From the NCBI RefSeq assembly GCF_002014825.1, contig NZ_MUYU01000009.1, positions 1 through 64,000 of the forward strand: a stretch of DNA of 64,000 nucleotides, in the 5' to 3' direction. Of the stretch, positions 32,421 to 41,610 are shown piece by piece. The position numbers were made by a program, and so were the translations under genes. The notes beneath the pieces were generated by a model. It was not told the DNA's origin and ran no database searches. It was given only the letters and a program-made list of their open reading frames with translations. Within the stretch, counting starts at the first letter, position 1; every line of letters begins with the position of its first letter. This stretch comes from Moraxella pluranimalium (GTDB taxonomy: Bacteria > Pseudomonadota > Gammaproteobacteria > Pseudomonadales > Moraxellaceae).

Positions 32421-34298
32421 CTAACCAATACTTAGTTTAGCGACATTTTTGCGATAGCCGTACAACAAATGAATGATAGCACGAGTAACCACAATCGCGG
32501 TAAATAGTGAGGTGATGTTACCAATAGCAAGCGTTACCGCAAAGCCTTTGATAGGGCCTGTACCAATTGAGAACAAAATCACAGCAATCAATAGCGTGGT
32601 GATGTTACCATCGACAATCGAGCTAAAGGCACGGTCAAAACCAGCCACGATAGCAGCTTTTGGTCGTACGCCATTGGCAAGTTCTTCACGAATACGCTCA
32701 AAAATCAGTACGTTAGCATCGACCGCCATACCGATGGTCAATACAATACCTGCGATACCCGGTAGCGTCAATGACGAACCAATCACCGACATGATAGCAA
32801 CCATCATAATGACGTTGAACGCTAGGGCGATATTTGCCACCATACCAAAGCCACGATAGAATACAATCATCCACAAGAATACCAACAGATAACCAATCTG
32901 CGTAGATAACAGACCTTTGTCAATATTATCCTGACCCAGTGAAGGACCGATGGTACGCTCTTCGACAAAGTACATCGGCGCAGCCAACGCACCTGAACGC
33001 AGTAGCAGGGCAAGTTCGCCAGCTTCTGCATCGCTGTCTAGACCATTAATCACGAATGATGAACCAAGCACCGCCTGAATCGTCGCACGGTTAATCACAC
33101 GAGATTCGGTATATGGGGTGCGAATTTCTTTTTGTTCACCTGTGGTTGGGTCGGTTTCGTAGCTGATTTTTTGCTTATGCTCGATAAATAGCACTGCCAT
33201 CTGTTTGCCAACGGCAGTCTTGGTAGCATTTTGCATCAGCTTACCACCAGCGGTATCTAGCGTGATAGCGACTTGTGGCTGACCGTTTTCGTCCAGACCC
33301 GGCTGTGCACCTTGGACTTTTTCACCAGTGATAATGGCTTGTCGTTCCAGTAGTACCGGAGGACCGTCAATACTGCCAAATGGGAAAACTTCAGTGCCAG
33401 CAGGTGGTACGCCACCTGTATAAGACGATTCCAAATCGCTCACCATGCGAAACTCTAGGTTCGCTGTACGGCCAAGTACACGCTTGGCTTCAGCGGTATC
33501 TTGGACGCCCGGTAGCTCAACGACAATACGGTTTGAGCCTTGAGTCTGCACCAACGCTTCGGCAACGCCAAGCTCATTGATACGGTTACGCAGTGTGGTT
33601 AAGTTTTGGCTGACCGCATATTCGCTGATTTCTTGCAATTTTTGGTCGGTATAAATCATCTCAAGTGCTGGGCCTTGGGTATCCATCAATGGACGCAAGG
33701 CAAAATCAGCACCCATACTGCCTTGTAAGGTAGTTTGTGCTGCATTACGGTCATCAGCAGATGCAAAGGTGAGCATCAGACCGTTATTGGTGGCTTTTAG
33801 ACTGGCGACAGGAATTTGTTTGGCACGTAGGGCACGGCGCACTTCTTGAGAAGTGGTTGTCAGACGCTGTTCAAGCGCCTTTTCCATATCCACTTCAAGT
33901 ACAAAACGAACACCGCCACGCAAGTCAAGACCAAGTTTCATTGGCTTTGCACCAAAGTTCTTGAGCCATTCAGGGGTGGTTTGGGCAAGGTTCAGCGCCA
34001 CGACATAATTATCGCCCAGTTCACGGCGTAGCACTGCTTGCGCTTTTAGCTGATCTTCTGGGGTATTTAGGCGAACCAAAGCACTGTTATTCTCAAAACT
34101 GCCATCATGGTGTGATAGACCAGCATTGGTCAGCACGCTTTCGGCTTGAGTCAGCACTTCTTGGGTCAGTTCTGTACCGGCAGTCGCCCCTGTAATCTGT
34201 ACAGCAGGCTCGTCAGGATAGAGATTGGGTAGTGCATAGATGCTAGAAATAATCAGCACCACAGCAATGAGTATATATTTCCAAGCAGGGTAGTGCAT
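32421..34298 (-). CDS. secD: Protein translocase subunit SecD
   Basis: Inner-membrane Sec accessory protein of 625 residues. The first membrane segment at residues ~7-24 leads to the large periplasmic P1 domain with LGLDLRGGVRFVLEVDM, and the C-terminal five-segment channel includes TIGMAVDANVLIFERIREE and GFDRAFSSIVDGNITTL. These conserved charged residues take part in proton-driven export. The order yajC-secD-secF is standard. A hairpin lies in the 96-bp gap between yajC and secD. Confidence 0.97.
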   Translation of the reverse strand: MHYPAWKYILIAVVLIISSIYALPNLYPDEPAVQITGATAGTELTQEVLTQAESVLTNAGLSHHDGSFENNSALVRLNTPEDQLKAQAVLRRELGDNYVVALNLAQTTPEWLKNFGAKPMKLGLDLRGGVRFVLEVDMEKALEQRLTTTSQEVRRALRAKQIPVASLKATNNGLMLTFASADDRNAAQTTLQGSMGADFALRPLMDTQGPALEMIYTDQKLQEISEYAVSQNLTTLRNRINELGVAEALVQTQGSNRIVVELPGVQDTAEAKRVLGRTANLEFRMVSDLESSYTGGVPPAGTEVFPFGSIDGPPVLLERQAIITGEKVQGAQPGLDENGQPQVAITLDTAGGKLMQNATKTAVGKQMAVLFIEHKQKISYETDPTTGEQKEIRTPYTESRVINRATIQAVLGSSFVINGLDSDAEAGELALLLRSGALAAPMYFVEERTIGPSLGQDNIDKGLLSTQIGYLLVFLWMIVFYRGFGMVANIALAFNVIMMVAIMSVIGSSLTLPGIAGIVLTIGMAVDANVLIFERIREELANGVRPKAAIVAGFDRAFSSIVDGNITTLLIAVILFSIGTGPIKGFAVTLAIGNITSLFTAIVVTRAIIHLLYGYRKNVAKLSIG

Positions 34299-34345
34299 AG
34301 GGTAATCTTATAGACAATGTAAGCTTTTGGCTTACGAAACGAAAA

Positions 34346-34381
34346 ACAAACAATGCCTGCGAAAAAAAATTACAGGCATTG
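34346..34381 (-). terminator. Hairpin between yajC and secD (attenuator or terminator)
   Basis: CAATGCCTG (34351-34359) and CAGGCATTG (34373-34381) form a 9-bp stem; the minus strand then reads TTTGTTTTT. Being inside the operon, it may only partly stop transcription and lower secDF relative to yajC. Confidence 0.55.
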
Positions 34382-34394
34382 GCAATAGAAGTGA

Positions 34395-34727
34395 TTAGAT
34401 ATTATCAACAGTACCAGCAGGCAATACCATCAATACGCTTGCTTTTTGGATTTTTACTTCGGTTGCACCTAGGCTGATGACCGCATAGTCACCTTCAACT
34501 TTTTTGATTTTACCAACCAAGCCACCAGCGAATACAACTTCGTTGCCTGCTGCCAAGCCATCAACCATCGCTTTGTGTTGCTTATTGCGCTTTGATTGTG
34601 GGCGGATGATTAGAAAATAAAAAATCGCAACAAACGCCAGTGGCAACAAAAGTTGCATATAAAATGGCTGTTGTCCAGCTGGTGCGCCAGCAGTTGCATG
34701 AGCAGCAGTGATAAATAGATCTAACAT
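34395..34727 (-). CDS. yajC: Preprotein translocase subunit YajC
   Basis: Small inner-membrane protein of 110 residues that copurifies with SecDF. One transmembrane segment (~residues 24-42, MQLLLPLAFVAIFYFLIIRP) is followed by the conserved PQSKRNKQHKAMVDGL and GGLVGKI regions. AGGAG precedes the ATG. In many relatives tgt and queA lie upstream; here the next gene is divergent, so yajC opens the unit. Confidence 0.95.
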   Translation of the reverse strand: MLDLFITAAHATAGAPAGQQPFYMQLLLPLAFVAIFYFLIIRPQSKRNKQHKAMVDGLAAGNEVVFAGGLVGKIKKVEGDYAVISLGATEVKIQKASVLMVLPAGTVDNI

Positions 34728-34905
34728 AAAAAACTCCTAAATTTACAATTTTCAATCAAATTCAATGGCTCGCAAAAATGCCAAAGTCTGCCAATCATTG
34801 GCGACAAACACTCAAGCGAAAGACAAAAATAACAGATATCATAACATATTTTTGGGGTGCTGGCATGGATTTTCGTGGCTTTTGGCGATTTTATCAAATC
34901 AATAC

Positions 34906-34934
34906 TTGCAGTTATGCTAAATTTCACTTAATAT
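34906..34934 (+). promoter_or_regulatory. Promoter of the DUF21/CBS protein gene
   Basis: TTGCAG (34906-34911) and TAATAT (34929-34934) are 17 bp apart. The predicted leader is about 24 nt. Confidence 0.6.
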
Positions 34935-34964
34935 GAGCACTAATTTTTGTTATCTTATCCCTTT

Positions 34965-36170
34965 ATGTCCCGACACCGAACCCGATTTTTTAATCAATTC
35001 ATTCCCTTTGCCATCATCGCATCTGTATTTTTGCCGACACTTGCCCATGCAGGCTTTGAGCTTGGCGGCACAAGTATCAATCTGATTTTACTGATCTTTT
35101 TTATCTCTTTATCGCTGATTGTATCGTTTATTTGCTCAGTGTCAGAAGCCGTGCTGCTCACGATGACACCTTCATATATTGATACACTACAAGAAGATCA
35201 GCCAAAATTAGCCGCACTACTAAAAGATGTGAAAATTGACAATATTGAAAAATCCATCTCGGCAATCTTGACCCTAAATACCGTTGCGCATACGCTGGGA
35301 TCACTTGGTGCTGGCGCTCAGGCGGTGATTGTCTTTGGTGATGTATGGTTTGGGGTGTTTAGCGGTGTGCTGACATTAATCATTCTTATTGGTACAGAGA
35401 TTATCCCAAAGACGCTTGGCACGACCTATTGGCGTCGATTTGCCGTACCTGTGGCGTACTATGTGCGTGCGATTAACTGGTTATTGATGCCGATTATTTG
35501 GATTACCGAAAAAATCTCTCGCCTATTGACCCGCGGTCATCAAGAAAGTAGCTTTAATCGTCATGAATTTTTGGCGCTTGCCAATCAAGGAGAAAGCTCA
35601 GGGCAAATGAGTGAGCTTGAGACTCGCATTATCAAAAACTCTTTGGCTCTTGGCATGATCAATGTCGAAGATATCGTTACACCTCGTTCGGTGGTGACTG
35701 CTTTTGATCAGCATATGACTGTGGGTGATATTTTTGCCCTGCATCCAAAACTGCCTTTTTCACGCTTTCCGATTTTTGATGAAGATTTGGACAATGCCAC
35801 AGGCTTTGTGCTCAAATCAGATTTGCTCATTGCCAAAGCGAACCAAGAAATTCATACGCCAATCAAGCAGTTCAAGCGTGATATCAGCTTTGTATTTGCC
35901 AAAATGAAACTGTTTGATTTGCTCGATTTGATGCTCAAAGAACGCGTGCATATCGCGCTTGCCGTTGGTGAATTTGGCGAAGTCAAGGGCTTGGTTAGCC
36001 TTGAAGATATACTTGAGACCTTGTTAGGTCTTGAGATTGTCGATGAATTTGACCGTGTCGATGATATGCAGGCGCTGGCTCGTCAGCTCATGGATCGTCG
36101 TATGGCGCGCCTAGGTGCAAAGCTTGAACAAGATGACGCATCGGATGATGCTGACAAATCATCAAATTAA
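34965..36170 (+). CDS. CNNM/HlyC/CorC-family membrane protein with CBS domains
   Basis: Inner-membrane protein of 401 residues. A hydrophobic N-terminus (FAIIASVFLPTLAHAG) leads to a DUF21 (CNNM) transmembrane domain at ~35-200 with SVSEAVLLTMTPSYI and LIGTEIIPKTLGTTY. Then come two CBS motifs (~215-350; VEDIVTPRSVVTAF and GEFGEVKGLVSLEDILETLL). Family members take part in Mg2+ or Co2+ efflux. The usual C-terminal CorC_HlyC transporter-associated domain is absent, the protein ending in a D/S-rich tail. No Shine-Dalgarno sequence precedes the ATG and the leader is short; an in-frame TTG lies 18 bases upstream. Confidence 0.85.
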   Translation: MSRHRTRFFNQFIPFAIIASVFLPTLAHAGFELGGTSINLILLIFFISLSLIVSFICSVSEAVLLTMTPSYIDTLQEDQPKLAALLKDVKIDNIEKSISAILTLNTVAHTLGSLGAGAQAVIVFGDVWFGVFSGVLTLIILIGTEIIPKTLGTTYWRRFAVPVAYYVRAINWLLMPIIWITEKISRLLTRGHQESSFNRHEFLALANQGESSGQMSELETRIIKNSLALGMINVEDIVTPRSVVTAFDQHMTVGDIFALHPKLPFSRFPIFDEDLDNATGFVLKSDLLIAKANQEIHTPIKQFKRDISFVFAKMKLFDLLDLMLKERVHIALAVGEFGEVKGLVSLEDILETLLGLEIVDEFDRVDDMQALARQLMDRRMARLGAKLEQDDASDDADKSSN

Positions 36171-36177
36171 ACATAAC

Positions 36178-36205
36178 AAAAAAGGGGCGCCAAGCTCCTT
36201 TTTTT
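36178..36205 (+). terminator. Terminator after the DUF21/CBS gene
   Basis: AAAAAAGG and CCTTTTTT arms enclose a GC-rich loop, and more T residues follow. Confidence 0.7.
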
Positions 36206-36309
36206 GATTTTGGTATTGGTTGGCATATATCCACTCAAAGATTGCTATTATCACTTCGTGTAAAAAGACAATTATTTTTGCACATAGACTTCCCATAATT
36301 GCAACAAAA

Positions 36310-36318
36310 TGTTACAAT
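36310..36318 (+). promoter_or_regulatory. Extended -10 element before the secreted unknown gene
   Basis: TGTTACAAT, about 140 bp upstream of the ATG at 36460. No clear -35. Confidence 0.35.
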
Positions 36319-36459
36319 TTGCCATGATGGCTTAAGCTTTGCCTGCTATTGTAGTATGTAGATAAATTTGACACCATCTGTGTTGCCTAACTGAGCTATT
36401 TTGGGATATCGCAGATGATTTTGGCTTGATAACAAGCATGACCAACAAAGGGTTGTCCT

Positions 36460-37017
36460 ATGAAAAACAACACCCGACATTTTCTCAAAAAAACCGTGAA
36501 CGCCAGCCTATTGACTGCAGCGATTGGCACACTGGGTAAACTTTCTGGCAAAAATCTTGGCAAAGGCTTGAGCCTAGGGCTATTTATTGGTGCTTTAGGC
36601 GTGCAAAGCCTAATCACAACGCCTGCTTATGCCATCAGCGAAAAAGACATTGGCGGCTACGCCAGCGCAATGACTGCTGCTGCGAACAACCAAAACATCG
36701 CCCAAATCTCAAAGCTGATTGCTGATGATGCGATTATCTCGCTATCACGCAACAACAAGACCACAAGTCTGGACAAAGAAGGTTATCTGCAATTACTCCA
36801 AAAAAGCTGGGCAAAAGCATCCAATTATCGCTATCACATCAACATCAGCGATGTTGTCGTTACTGGCAATCAAGCCAGAGCGCAAGTCACGACAACCGAA
36901 ACTTGGACGCAAGACGGTAAACCTGTCAAAATTACTACATCATCTCGAGCCACACTCTCACAATCGGGTGCAAACGCCGTACTGCTACGCTCAGTTGCCC
37001 AAGTGACTGTTGACTAA
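36460..37017 (+). CDS. Secreted protein of unknown function, possibly NTF2-like fold
   Basis: A 185-residue protein with an unusually long N-terminal region: basic residues, a Gly/Leu/Lys stretch, then a hydrophobic segment ending TTPAYA before residue 59, a good signal peptidase I site. The mature ~127 residues begin EKDIGGYASAMTAAANNQNIAQISKLIADDA, then a strand-rich part (NISDVVVTGNQARAQVTTTETW). Such a helix-pair plus curved sheet pattern is typical of SnoaL/NTF2-like domains, here proposed only from pattern. It is presumably periplasmic. Its own promoter and a very strong terminator make it a single-gene unit. Confidence 0.65.
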   Translation: MKNNTRHFLKKTVNASLLTAAIGTLGKLSGKNLGKGLSLGLFIGALGVQSLITTPAYAISEKDIGGYASAMTAAANNQNIAQISKLIADDAIISLSRNNKTTSLDKEGYLQLLQKSWAKASNYRYHINISDVVVTGNQARAQVTTTETWTQDGKPVKITTSSRATLSQSGANAVLLRSVAQVTVD

Positions 37018-37332
37018 CCACTGATTGTTCTTACGCATTTTTTTGCCATAGGTTTTATTTTGTAAGCCAAGATAAAACCTATGGCTTTTTGCATTGAAAT
37101 GGTTGATAAAATTAGAAAAATCAGGCATTATTAACTCTTTTGAGCATTTGCTCGAGTTTATCCAGCATCAATCCATTGTATTAAGCGCATTTATCAGATT
37201 TTATTTATGATGTAATTATCTACTTTTGATTATCGCAGACATATATGACTTGACTGGATTTTGATTTGTTATTTTGATTGTTTTATTATCTTTGTCACCG
37301 CTTGATTTTATACCAAATTAAGGAAATTGCTT
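37018..37332. other. Intergenic region before mltD
   Basis: 315 bp holding the strong terminator at 37045-37090 and then AT-rich DNA with no gene or clear promoter seen. Confidence 0.5.
37045..37090 (+). terminator. Terminator of the secreted unknown gene
   Basis: GCCATAGGTTTTAT (37045-37058) and ATAAAACCTATGGC (37072-37085) are perfect 14-bp arms followed by T5. Confidence 0.92.
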
Positions 37333-39849
37333 ATGTTCTATTCCACACAATCACTCAAAGCACCCAGATTGTTAAAACCGCTGAGCATTGCAATTTCTTC
37401 TTGTATTTTGGTAGCGTGTAGCAGCACAGGTACAGTCAGCAGCTCCAAACCCACCGCTGTCGTCACCACCAAGCCCCAGACCACTCGCCAGCAACCACAA
37501 ACCAGCTCGGGTACTTATACAGGCGTGCTTGATGCTGAACTGCTTGATGCCATGGAAGATTTGCTCCAAGCAACCGATATGAGCATGGTAGAAGGTGATG
37601 AGCTTGCGGTGCAACGCTATGGCAACCTATGGGACCGTGTCCGCCGTGGCTATCGCATGAGCGAAGTAAATAATGCCCGTATCGAAGCCCAAAAATCTTG
37701 GTTCTACTCACGTCAAAGTTACCTAAACCGTCTAACTGCACGTGCATCACGCTATCTACATCATACAGTCGCCGAAGCAGAGCGTCGTGGTATCCCAACC
37801 GAATTGGCACTACTCCCTATTATTGAAAGCTCATACGACCCAACGGCAACGAGTAATGCCGCCGCCGCTGGTTTGTGGCAATTTATCCCAAGCACTGGGC
37901 GTATCTATGGTCTTAACCAAAGCTCAAGCTATGATGGTCGCCGTGATGTCATTGAGTCAACCCGTGCGGCGTATGATTTTTTGACCAGTCTATATAATCA
38001 ATTTGGCTCATGGGAACTTGCTTTGGCGGCGTATAACGCAGGGCCAGGACGTATCTCAAAAGCCATCAGAGCCAACCAAGAGCAGGGCTTGCCAACTGAT
38101 TATTGGTCGCTAAAGCTACCCACCGAAACCATGAACTACGTGCCACGCTTTATTGCTGTGTCACAAATTGTCAAATCGCCAAATAGCTATGGCATTGATT
38201 TGCCCGCCATCGCCAACCACAGCCATTTTCGTACTGTACCGGTCAATTATGGCGTCAGCCTATCTGAAGTCTCATCACTAACAGGCGTGAGCATTGATGA
38301 GCTTAAGCTACTCAATCCTGCGCTACTGAGTCAAAGCGTGGATGAAATCGGCCCAAATCGTATTGTCATCCCAGACAGCCTACCAAGCTCAATCGATGCC
38401 AAGCTTTCGGCATTACGCGGTTTTGGTTTTGGGGGTGATTATGTGGCAACCGCACCCGCTCAAAGTATCGACTATGTTGTGCCAAAATCAGGCGCAGCAG
38501 CAAACAACCAGTCTCAGCAAGAGCTCATTTTGGCAAATACCTTGCCAACCACGATTGCACAAGTCACCGAAAACAACACCATCATCCAAGAGCCTGCCTT
38601 GAGCCAAGCGGAGCGTGATTTTATCGCCGCCCAAATTCAAGCAGATACCAAAAATCAAGTTCAAGCCATCAACCCAACCGATGGCAATATTGAGCTCAAC
38701 GCAGTACAAACAGGGCAGTCTGTACTTGATGCACGTGGCGAAACCAAAACCATCAGCTTTGCAGGTAGTACGCCAAAGTCGCAACCAGTGGTAACGCCAC
38801 AACTACCACCTGCTCAGAACCACACCCAGCCTGCCATCATTGCAGAAACTCAAATCAATCAGCCGCAGGTACAAACTACACCTAATACTACGCCTACATC
38901 ATTCAATGATGGCTCAACCGATAATTTATCCAATACAGCATTCCAAGCGTCAGTACAGACTCAAAACCAAACTCAGTCACAAACCCAAGTGTCAGCACAG
39001 ACACCGACCGCGCCAAAACCACAGGCACAGCCAAAACCTGTCGCCACGCCAAAACCTACACCAAAACCCGCCACCAAACCCGAAAGCTACACAGTACGCA
39101 CAGGCGATAGCTTGACTTCTGTGGCTGCTGCCAATGGTTTAACAGTGGGGCAATTGGCAAGTTATAATAATCTGCCTGTTGATTCACATATTTTTGTTGG
39201 CCAAAAGCTATGGCTAGTCTCAGGTAAAGTCAAACCACAACAGACACCTGCACCAACACGCACACAGTCAGCACCTGCTAATAATTCAAGCACAACAAGC
39301 AGTGGTGCAACGCATAAAGTTGTCGCAGGCGAAAGCTTAACTGCCATCGCTCGTAAATACAATGTCTCGCTACAAGCCTTAGCAGCCGAAAACGGCTTAT
39401 CAGTGACTGACAATGTACTGATTGGACAAGTATTAAAACTGCCAAATGGTGCAAACGTGAGTACAGCACAATCTCAAGCGCAGGCAAGTAATACGGCTAA
39501 GCAGGCAACTACACCAAAAGCTGTCGCTACAGCCACAGCCAACAATCGTGCAACCGATAGCTACACCGTCAAAGCAGGTGAAAGCCTAACCGCCATCGCC
39601 AATCGCTCTGGGGTCAGCGTACAAGAATTAGCATCGCTCAATGGTCTATCACCAACTGCTAATTTGCTCATCGGTCAGCGTATCAAAATCCCAAAAACCA
39701 CGACAACTTATACCGTCAAGGCAGGTGATGGCTTGATTTCATTGGCCAGACGCTATGGTATCAGCGCTGCTGAGCTTGCCAAGATGAATAATCTTGAGCC
39801 AAATACCAGTCTTAGAATTGGACAAGTGCTGACCGTGCCTAACAAATAA
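37333..39849 (+). CDS. mltD: Membrane-bound lytic murein transglycosylase D with four LysM repeats
   Basis: Outer-membrane lipoprotein of 838 residues that cleaves the MurNAc-GlcNAc bond forming 1,6-anhydro-MurNAc. The lipobox ends at Cys29. The SLT catalytic domain (~130-260) has Glu165 in IIESSYDPTA, then AAAGLWQFIPSTGR and ALAAYNAGPGR. After a degenerate LysM-like stretch (~300-345) and a Q/T/P-rich linker (~430-580), four clear LysM repeats bind peptidoglycan at about 585-630, 658-703, 742-787 and 793-838. Many MltD proteins have two or three LysM and are ~450-550 residues, so this one is long. The ATG at 37333 is supported by AAGGA. Confidence 0.93.
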   Translation: MFYSTQSLKAPRLLKPLSIAISSCILVACSSTGTVSSSKPTAVVTTKPQTTRQQPQTSSGTYTGVLDAELLDAMEDLLQATDMSMVEGDELAVQRYGNLWDRVRRGYRMSEVNNARIEAQKSWFYSRQSYLNRLTARASRYLHHTVAEAERRGIPTELALLPIIESSYDPTATSNAAAAGLWQFIPSTGRIYGLNQSSSYDGRRDVIESTRAAYDFLTSLYNQFGSWELALAAYNAGPGRISKAIRANQEQGLPTDYWSLKLPTETMNYVPRFIAVSQIVKSPNSYGIDLPAIANHSHFRTVPVNYGVSLSEVSSLTGVSIDELKLLNPALLSQSVDEIGPNRIVIPDSLPSSIDAKLSALRGFGFGGDYVATAPAQSIDYVVPKSGAAANNQSQQELILANTLPTTIAQVTENNTIIQEPALSQAERDFIAAQIQADTKNQVQAINPTDGNIELNAVQTGQSVLDARGETKTISFAGSTPKSQPVVTPQLPPAQNHTQPAIIAETQINQPQVQTTPNTTPTSFNDGSTDNLSNTAFQASVQTQNQTQSQTQVSAQTPTAPKPQAQPKPVATPKPTPKPATKPESYTVRTGDSLTSVAAANGLTVGQLASYNNLPVDSHIFVGQKLWLVSGKVKPQQTPAPTRTQSAPANNSSTTSSGATHKVVAGESLTAIARKYNVSLQALAAENGLSVTDNVLIGQVLKLPNGANVSTAQSQAQASNTAKQATTPKAVATATANNRATDSYTVKAGESLTAIANRSGVSVQELASLNGLSPTANLLIGQRIKIPKTTTTYTVKAGDGLISLARRYGISAAELAKMNNLEPNTSLRIGQVLTVPNK

Positions 39850-39870
39850 CTCATAGCCAAACCAAACGAC

Positions 39871-39905
39871 AAGCCCACCAAAAAATATCAGGTGGGCTTT
39901 GTTAT
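39871..39905 (+). terminator. Terminator of mltD
   Basis: AAGCCCACC (39871-39879) and GGTGGGCTT (39891-39899), followed by TTG then T-rich sequence. Confidence 0.8.
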
Positions 39906-39921
39906 TGAGCTTTTATTTACT

Positions 39922-41253
39922 TTATTTGCTGTCGCTTTTGGCGGTGATTTGTGTTTGTTCGCTTTGAGCGTTTTGATTGTGGCGTTTAATCGCTTCTAGA
40001 TATGTGCGGATATTGGTAACATAGGTGACGCACTGACCATATCGACTGTTGGTATCGGCGTGCTTATTTAGATAGGCATAGACATTGAGCCACAGATTAG
40101 GGTCTTTGCCTTGTTCTTTTAGCTTATCTTGAATATTTCTGACGGCGTTTGGGCCCATGTTATATGCCGCAAGCACAAACCATAAACGGTCAACTTCAGG
40201 AATATCAGCAAATTGACCTTGTAGTTTATTTAAATATTTAGCACCGCCATGAATGCTTTGGGTGACATTGTTGCGGTCTTTGACACCCATCATTTTTGCG
40301 GTGTCTTGGGTAAGCATCATGATGCCTTGCACGCCTGTTGGTGATGTTGCATCGGCATTGAGATGCGATTCTTGATAGCCAATCATCGCAAGTAATTGCC
40401 AATCATGATTGAACTCTTTGGCGCTGACCTTAAAGCCATACTCAAACAATGGCAGTTTTTTGATAGCTGCTTGAAAATGCTTGGCGTTATAAGCATTTTC
40501 AAGTAAAGTATCATTATGAAATTGTGCTAAATAGGTCAAATCTTCTTGAAATTCGCCATTGCACAAAAATTTGGTCAAATGCTCATTGGTATCCACCGCA
40601 GATGTCGTTACAAAGCTTAAGGTATTATCAATACCTGCTTTAGCAAAAATCGCCATCTCTTCATCACTACAAGCAACTGGACTAATCACCATCTCGTCTT
40701 GATTATTCAGCTGATTTTCACCATTGCTCAATAGTGCCATATCAGCCGTACCAGATGCAACCGCCTGTAGCGCTTGGCTGTCATTACTATAATGAACCAA
40801 TGCCAACGGCACACCAAGATGGCTGGCGTATTGTCTAGCGACATCATAGCCAAAGCCATGCATCAGCCCGTCGGTAGTATAAGCAATGCTATGATTAGGC
40901 ACGGTTGCGACGGTTAGCACCTGATTGGTGGTGATTTTTTCGACACCGTCCACAGTCTGTAGTGGTGCGGTGCGATTTAGGACGCCTGTGATAGGGATGA
41001 TGACAAGCACAGTCACTGCCAAAGCTTGCCATAGTCGGGTGAAGTAGTGGGGATGGGTCGTGCGATACTGCTTAATCGTGCGATAAGCCGTATCCAAACG
41101 CTCTGTTATCGGGCGAAAAATCTTATTTTTGACAAAAGCCCATTTGCCTTTTTCAAGGTCGTGCAAAAACACCGCTCGTACCGGCTTGGCACGATAGGGC
41201 GATTTGTGAGTTGATTGGTTGTTATTGTGTCTTTTGTCTGACTGATTTTGCAT
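39922..41253 (-). CDS. mltF: Membrane-bound lytic murein transglycosylase F-like protein
   Basis: 443-residue protein combining a periplasmic amino-acid-binding-like domain (~110-265; VLTVATVPNHSIAYTTDGLMHGFGYDVARQ) with a C-terminal lytic transglycosylase domain (~280-430; catalytic Glu in MIGYQESHLNADATSPTGVQG and VLAAYNMGPNAV). This is the MltF architecture, whose first domain senses muropeptides. Unlike E. coli MltF it starts with a basic, polar region of about 75 residues before one membrane segment (LAVTVLVIIPITGVL), so it should be inner-membrane anchored with a cytoplasmic tail. It converges on mltD. An inverted-repeat element lies ~270 bp upstream. Confidence 0.9.
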   Translation of the reverse strand: MQNQSDKRHNNNQSTHKSPYRAKPVRAVFLHDLEKGKWAFVKNKIFRPITERLDTAYRTIKQYRTTHPHYFTRLWQALAVTVLVIIPITGVLNRTAPLQTVDGVEKITTNQVLTVATVPNHSIAYTTDGLMHGFGYDVARQYASHLGVPLALVHYSNDSQALQAVASGTADMALLSNGENQLNNQDEMVISPVACSDEEMAIFAKAGIDNTLSFVTTSAVDTNEHLTKFLCNGEFQEDLTYLAQFHNDTLLENAYNAKHFQAAIKKLPLFEYGFKVSAKEFNHDWQLLAMIGYQESHLNADATSPTGVQGIMMLTQDTAKMMGVKDRNNVTQSIHGGAKYLNKLQGQFADIPEVDRLWFVLAAYNMGPNAVRNIQDKLKEQGKDPNLWLNVYAYLNKHADTNSRYGQCVTYVTNIRTYLEAIKRHNQNAQSEQTQITAKSDSK

Positions 41254-41520
41254 TCATTCTCCCAACTTGCTAGGCAATCACCGAGCAAGAACCATCAAAT
41301 TTGGTTAAAATCACACCAAAGTTCGATTGGTATTTGTACACTATGCAAAAAAATTCGGTCAAGTTCAATTCAAAAAAACACAACTTTACAATAATGTGTA
41401 GAATTGTTACCAAAAACGCTGAATTTATTTCATATTAAAAATTTATTATAAGCTATCAATTAAATATTAGTTATAAATAAATTATTGCTATTATTTTAAA
41501 CACGCTGTCAAATTTAATTT

Positions 41521-41539
41521 ATGACTGCATAGTCATTAT
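41521..41539. promoter_or_regulatory. Inverted-repeat element, copy 2
   Basis: Identical 19-mer to 9574-9592. On the minus strand it lies nine bases upstream of TTGACA, close to its placement relative to the -35 hexamer at copy 1. Confidence 0.6.
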
Positions 41540-41548
41540 AGGGTATAA

Positions 41549-41579
41549 AAAATTGCCAATCGATATCATTGGCAATTTT
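41549..41579. terminator. Terminator of the NIF3 gene
   Basis: AAAATTGCCAAT (41549-41560) and ATTGGCAATTTT (41568-41579) are perfect 12-bp arms with T-tracts in both directions. Confidence 0.9.
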
Positions 41580-41610
41580 TTCGTTAATTGTAAGCTAGTT
41601 TTTTTGTGCA

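Larger units (their letters stand above)
41254..41610 (-). other. AT-rich upstream region of mltF
   Basis: 357 bp with no gene. It holds a -35-like TTGACA on the minus strand (41511-41506), the second inverted-repeat element (41521-41539) and a bidirectional terminator (41549-41579). A -10 hexamer at proper spacing was not found. Confidence 0.55.
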
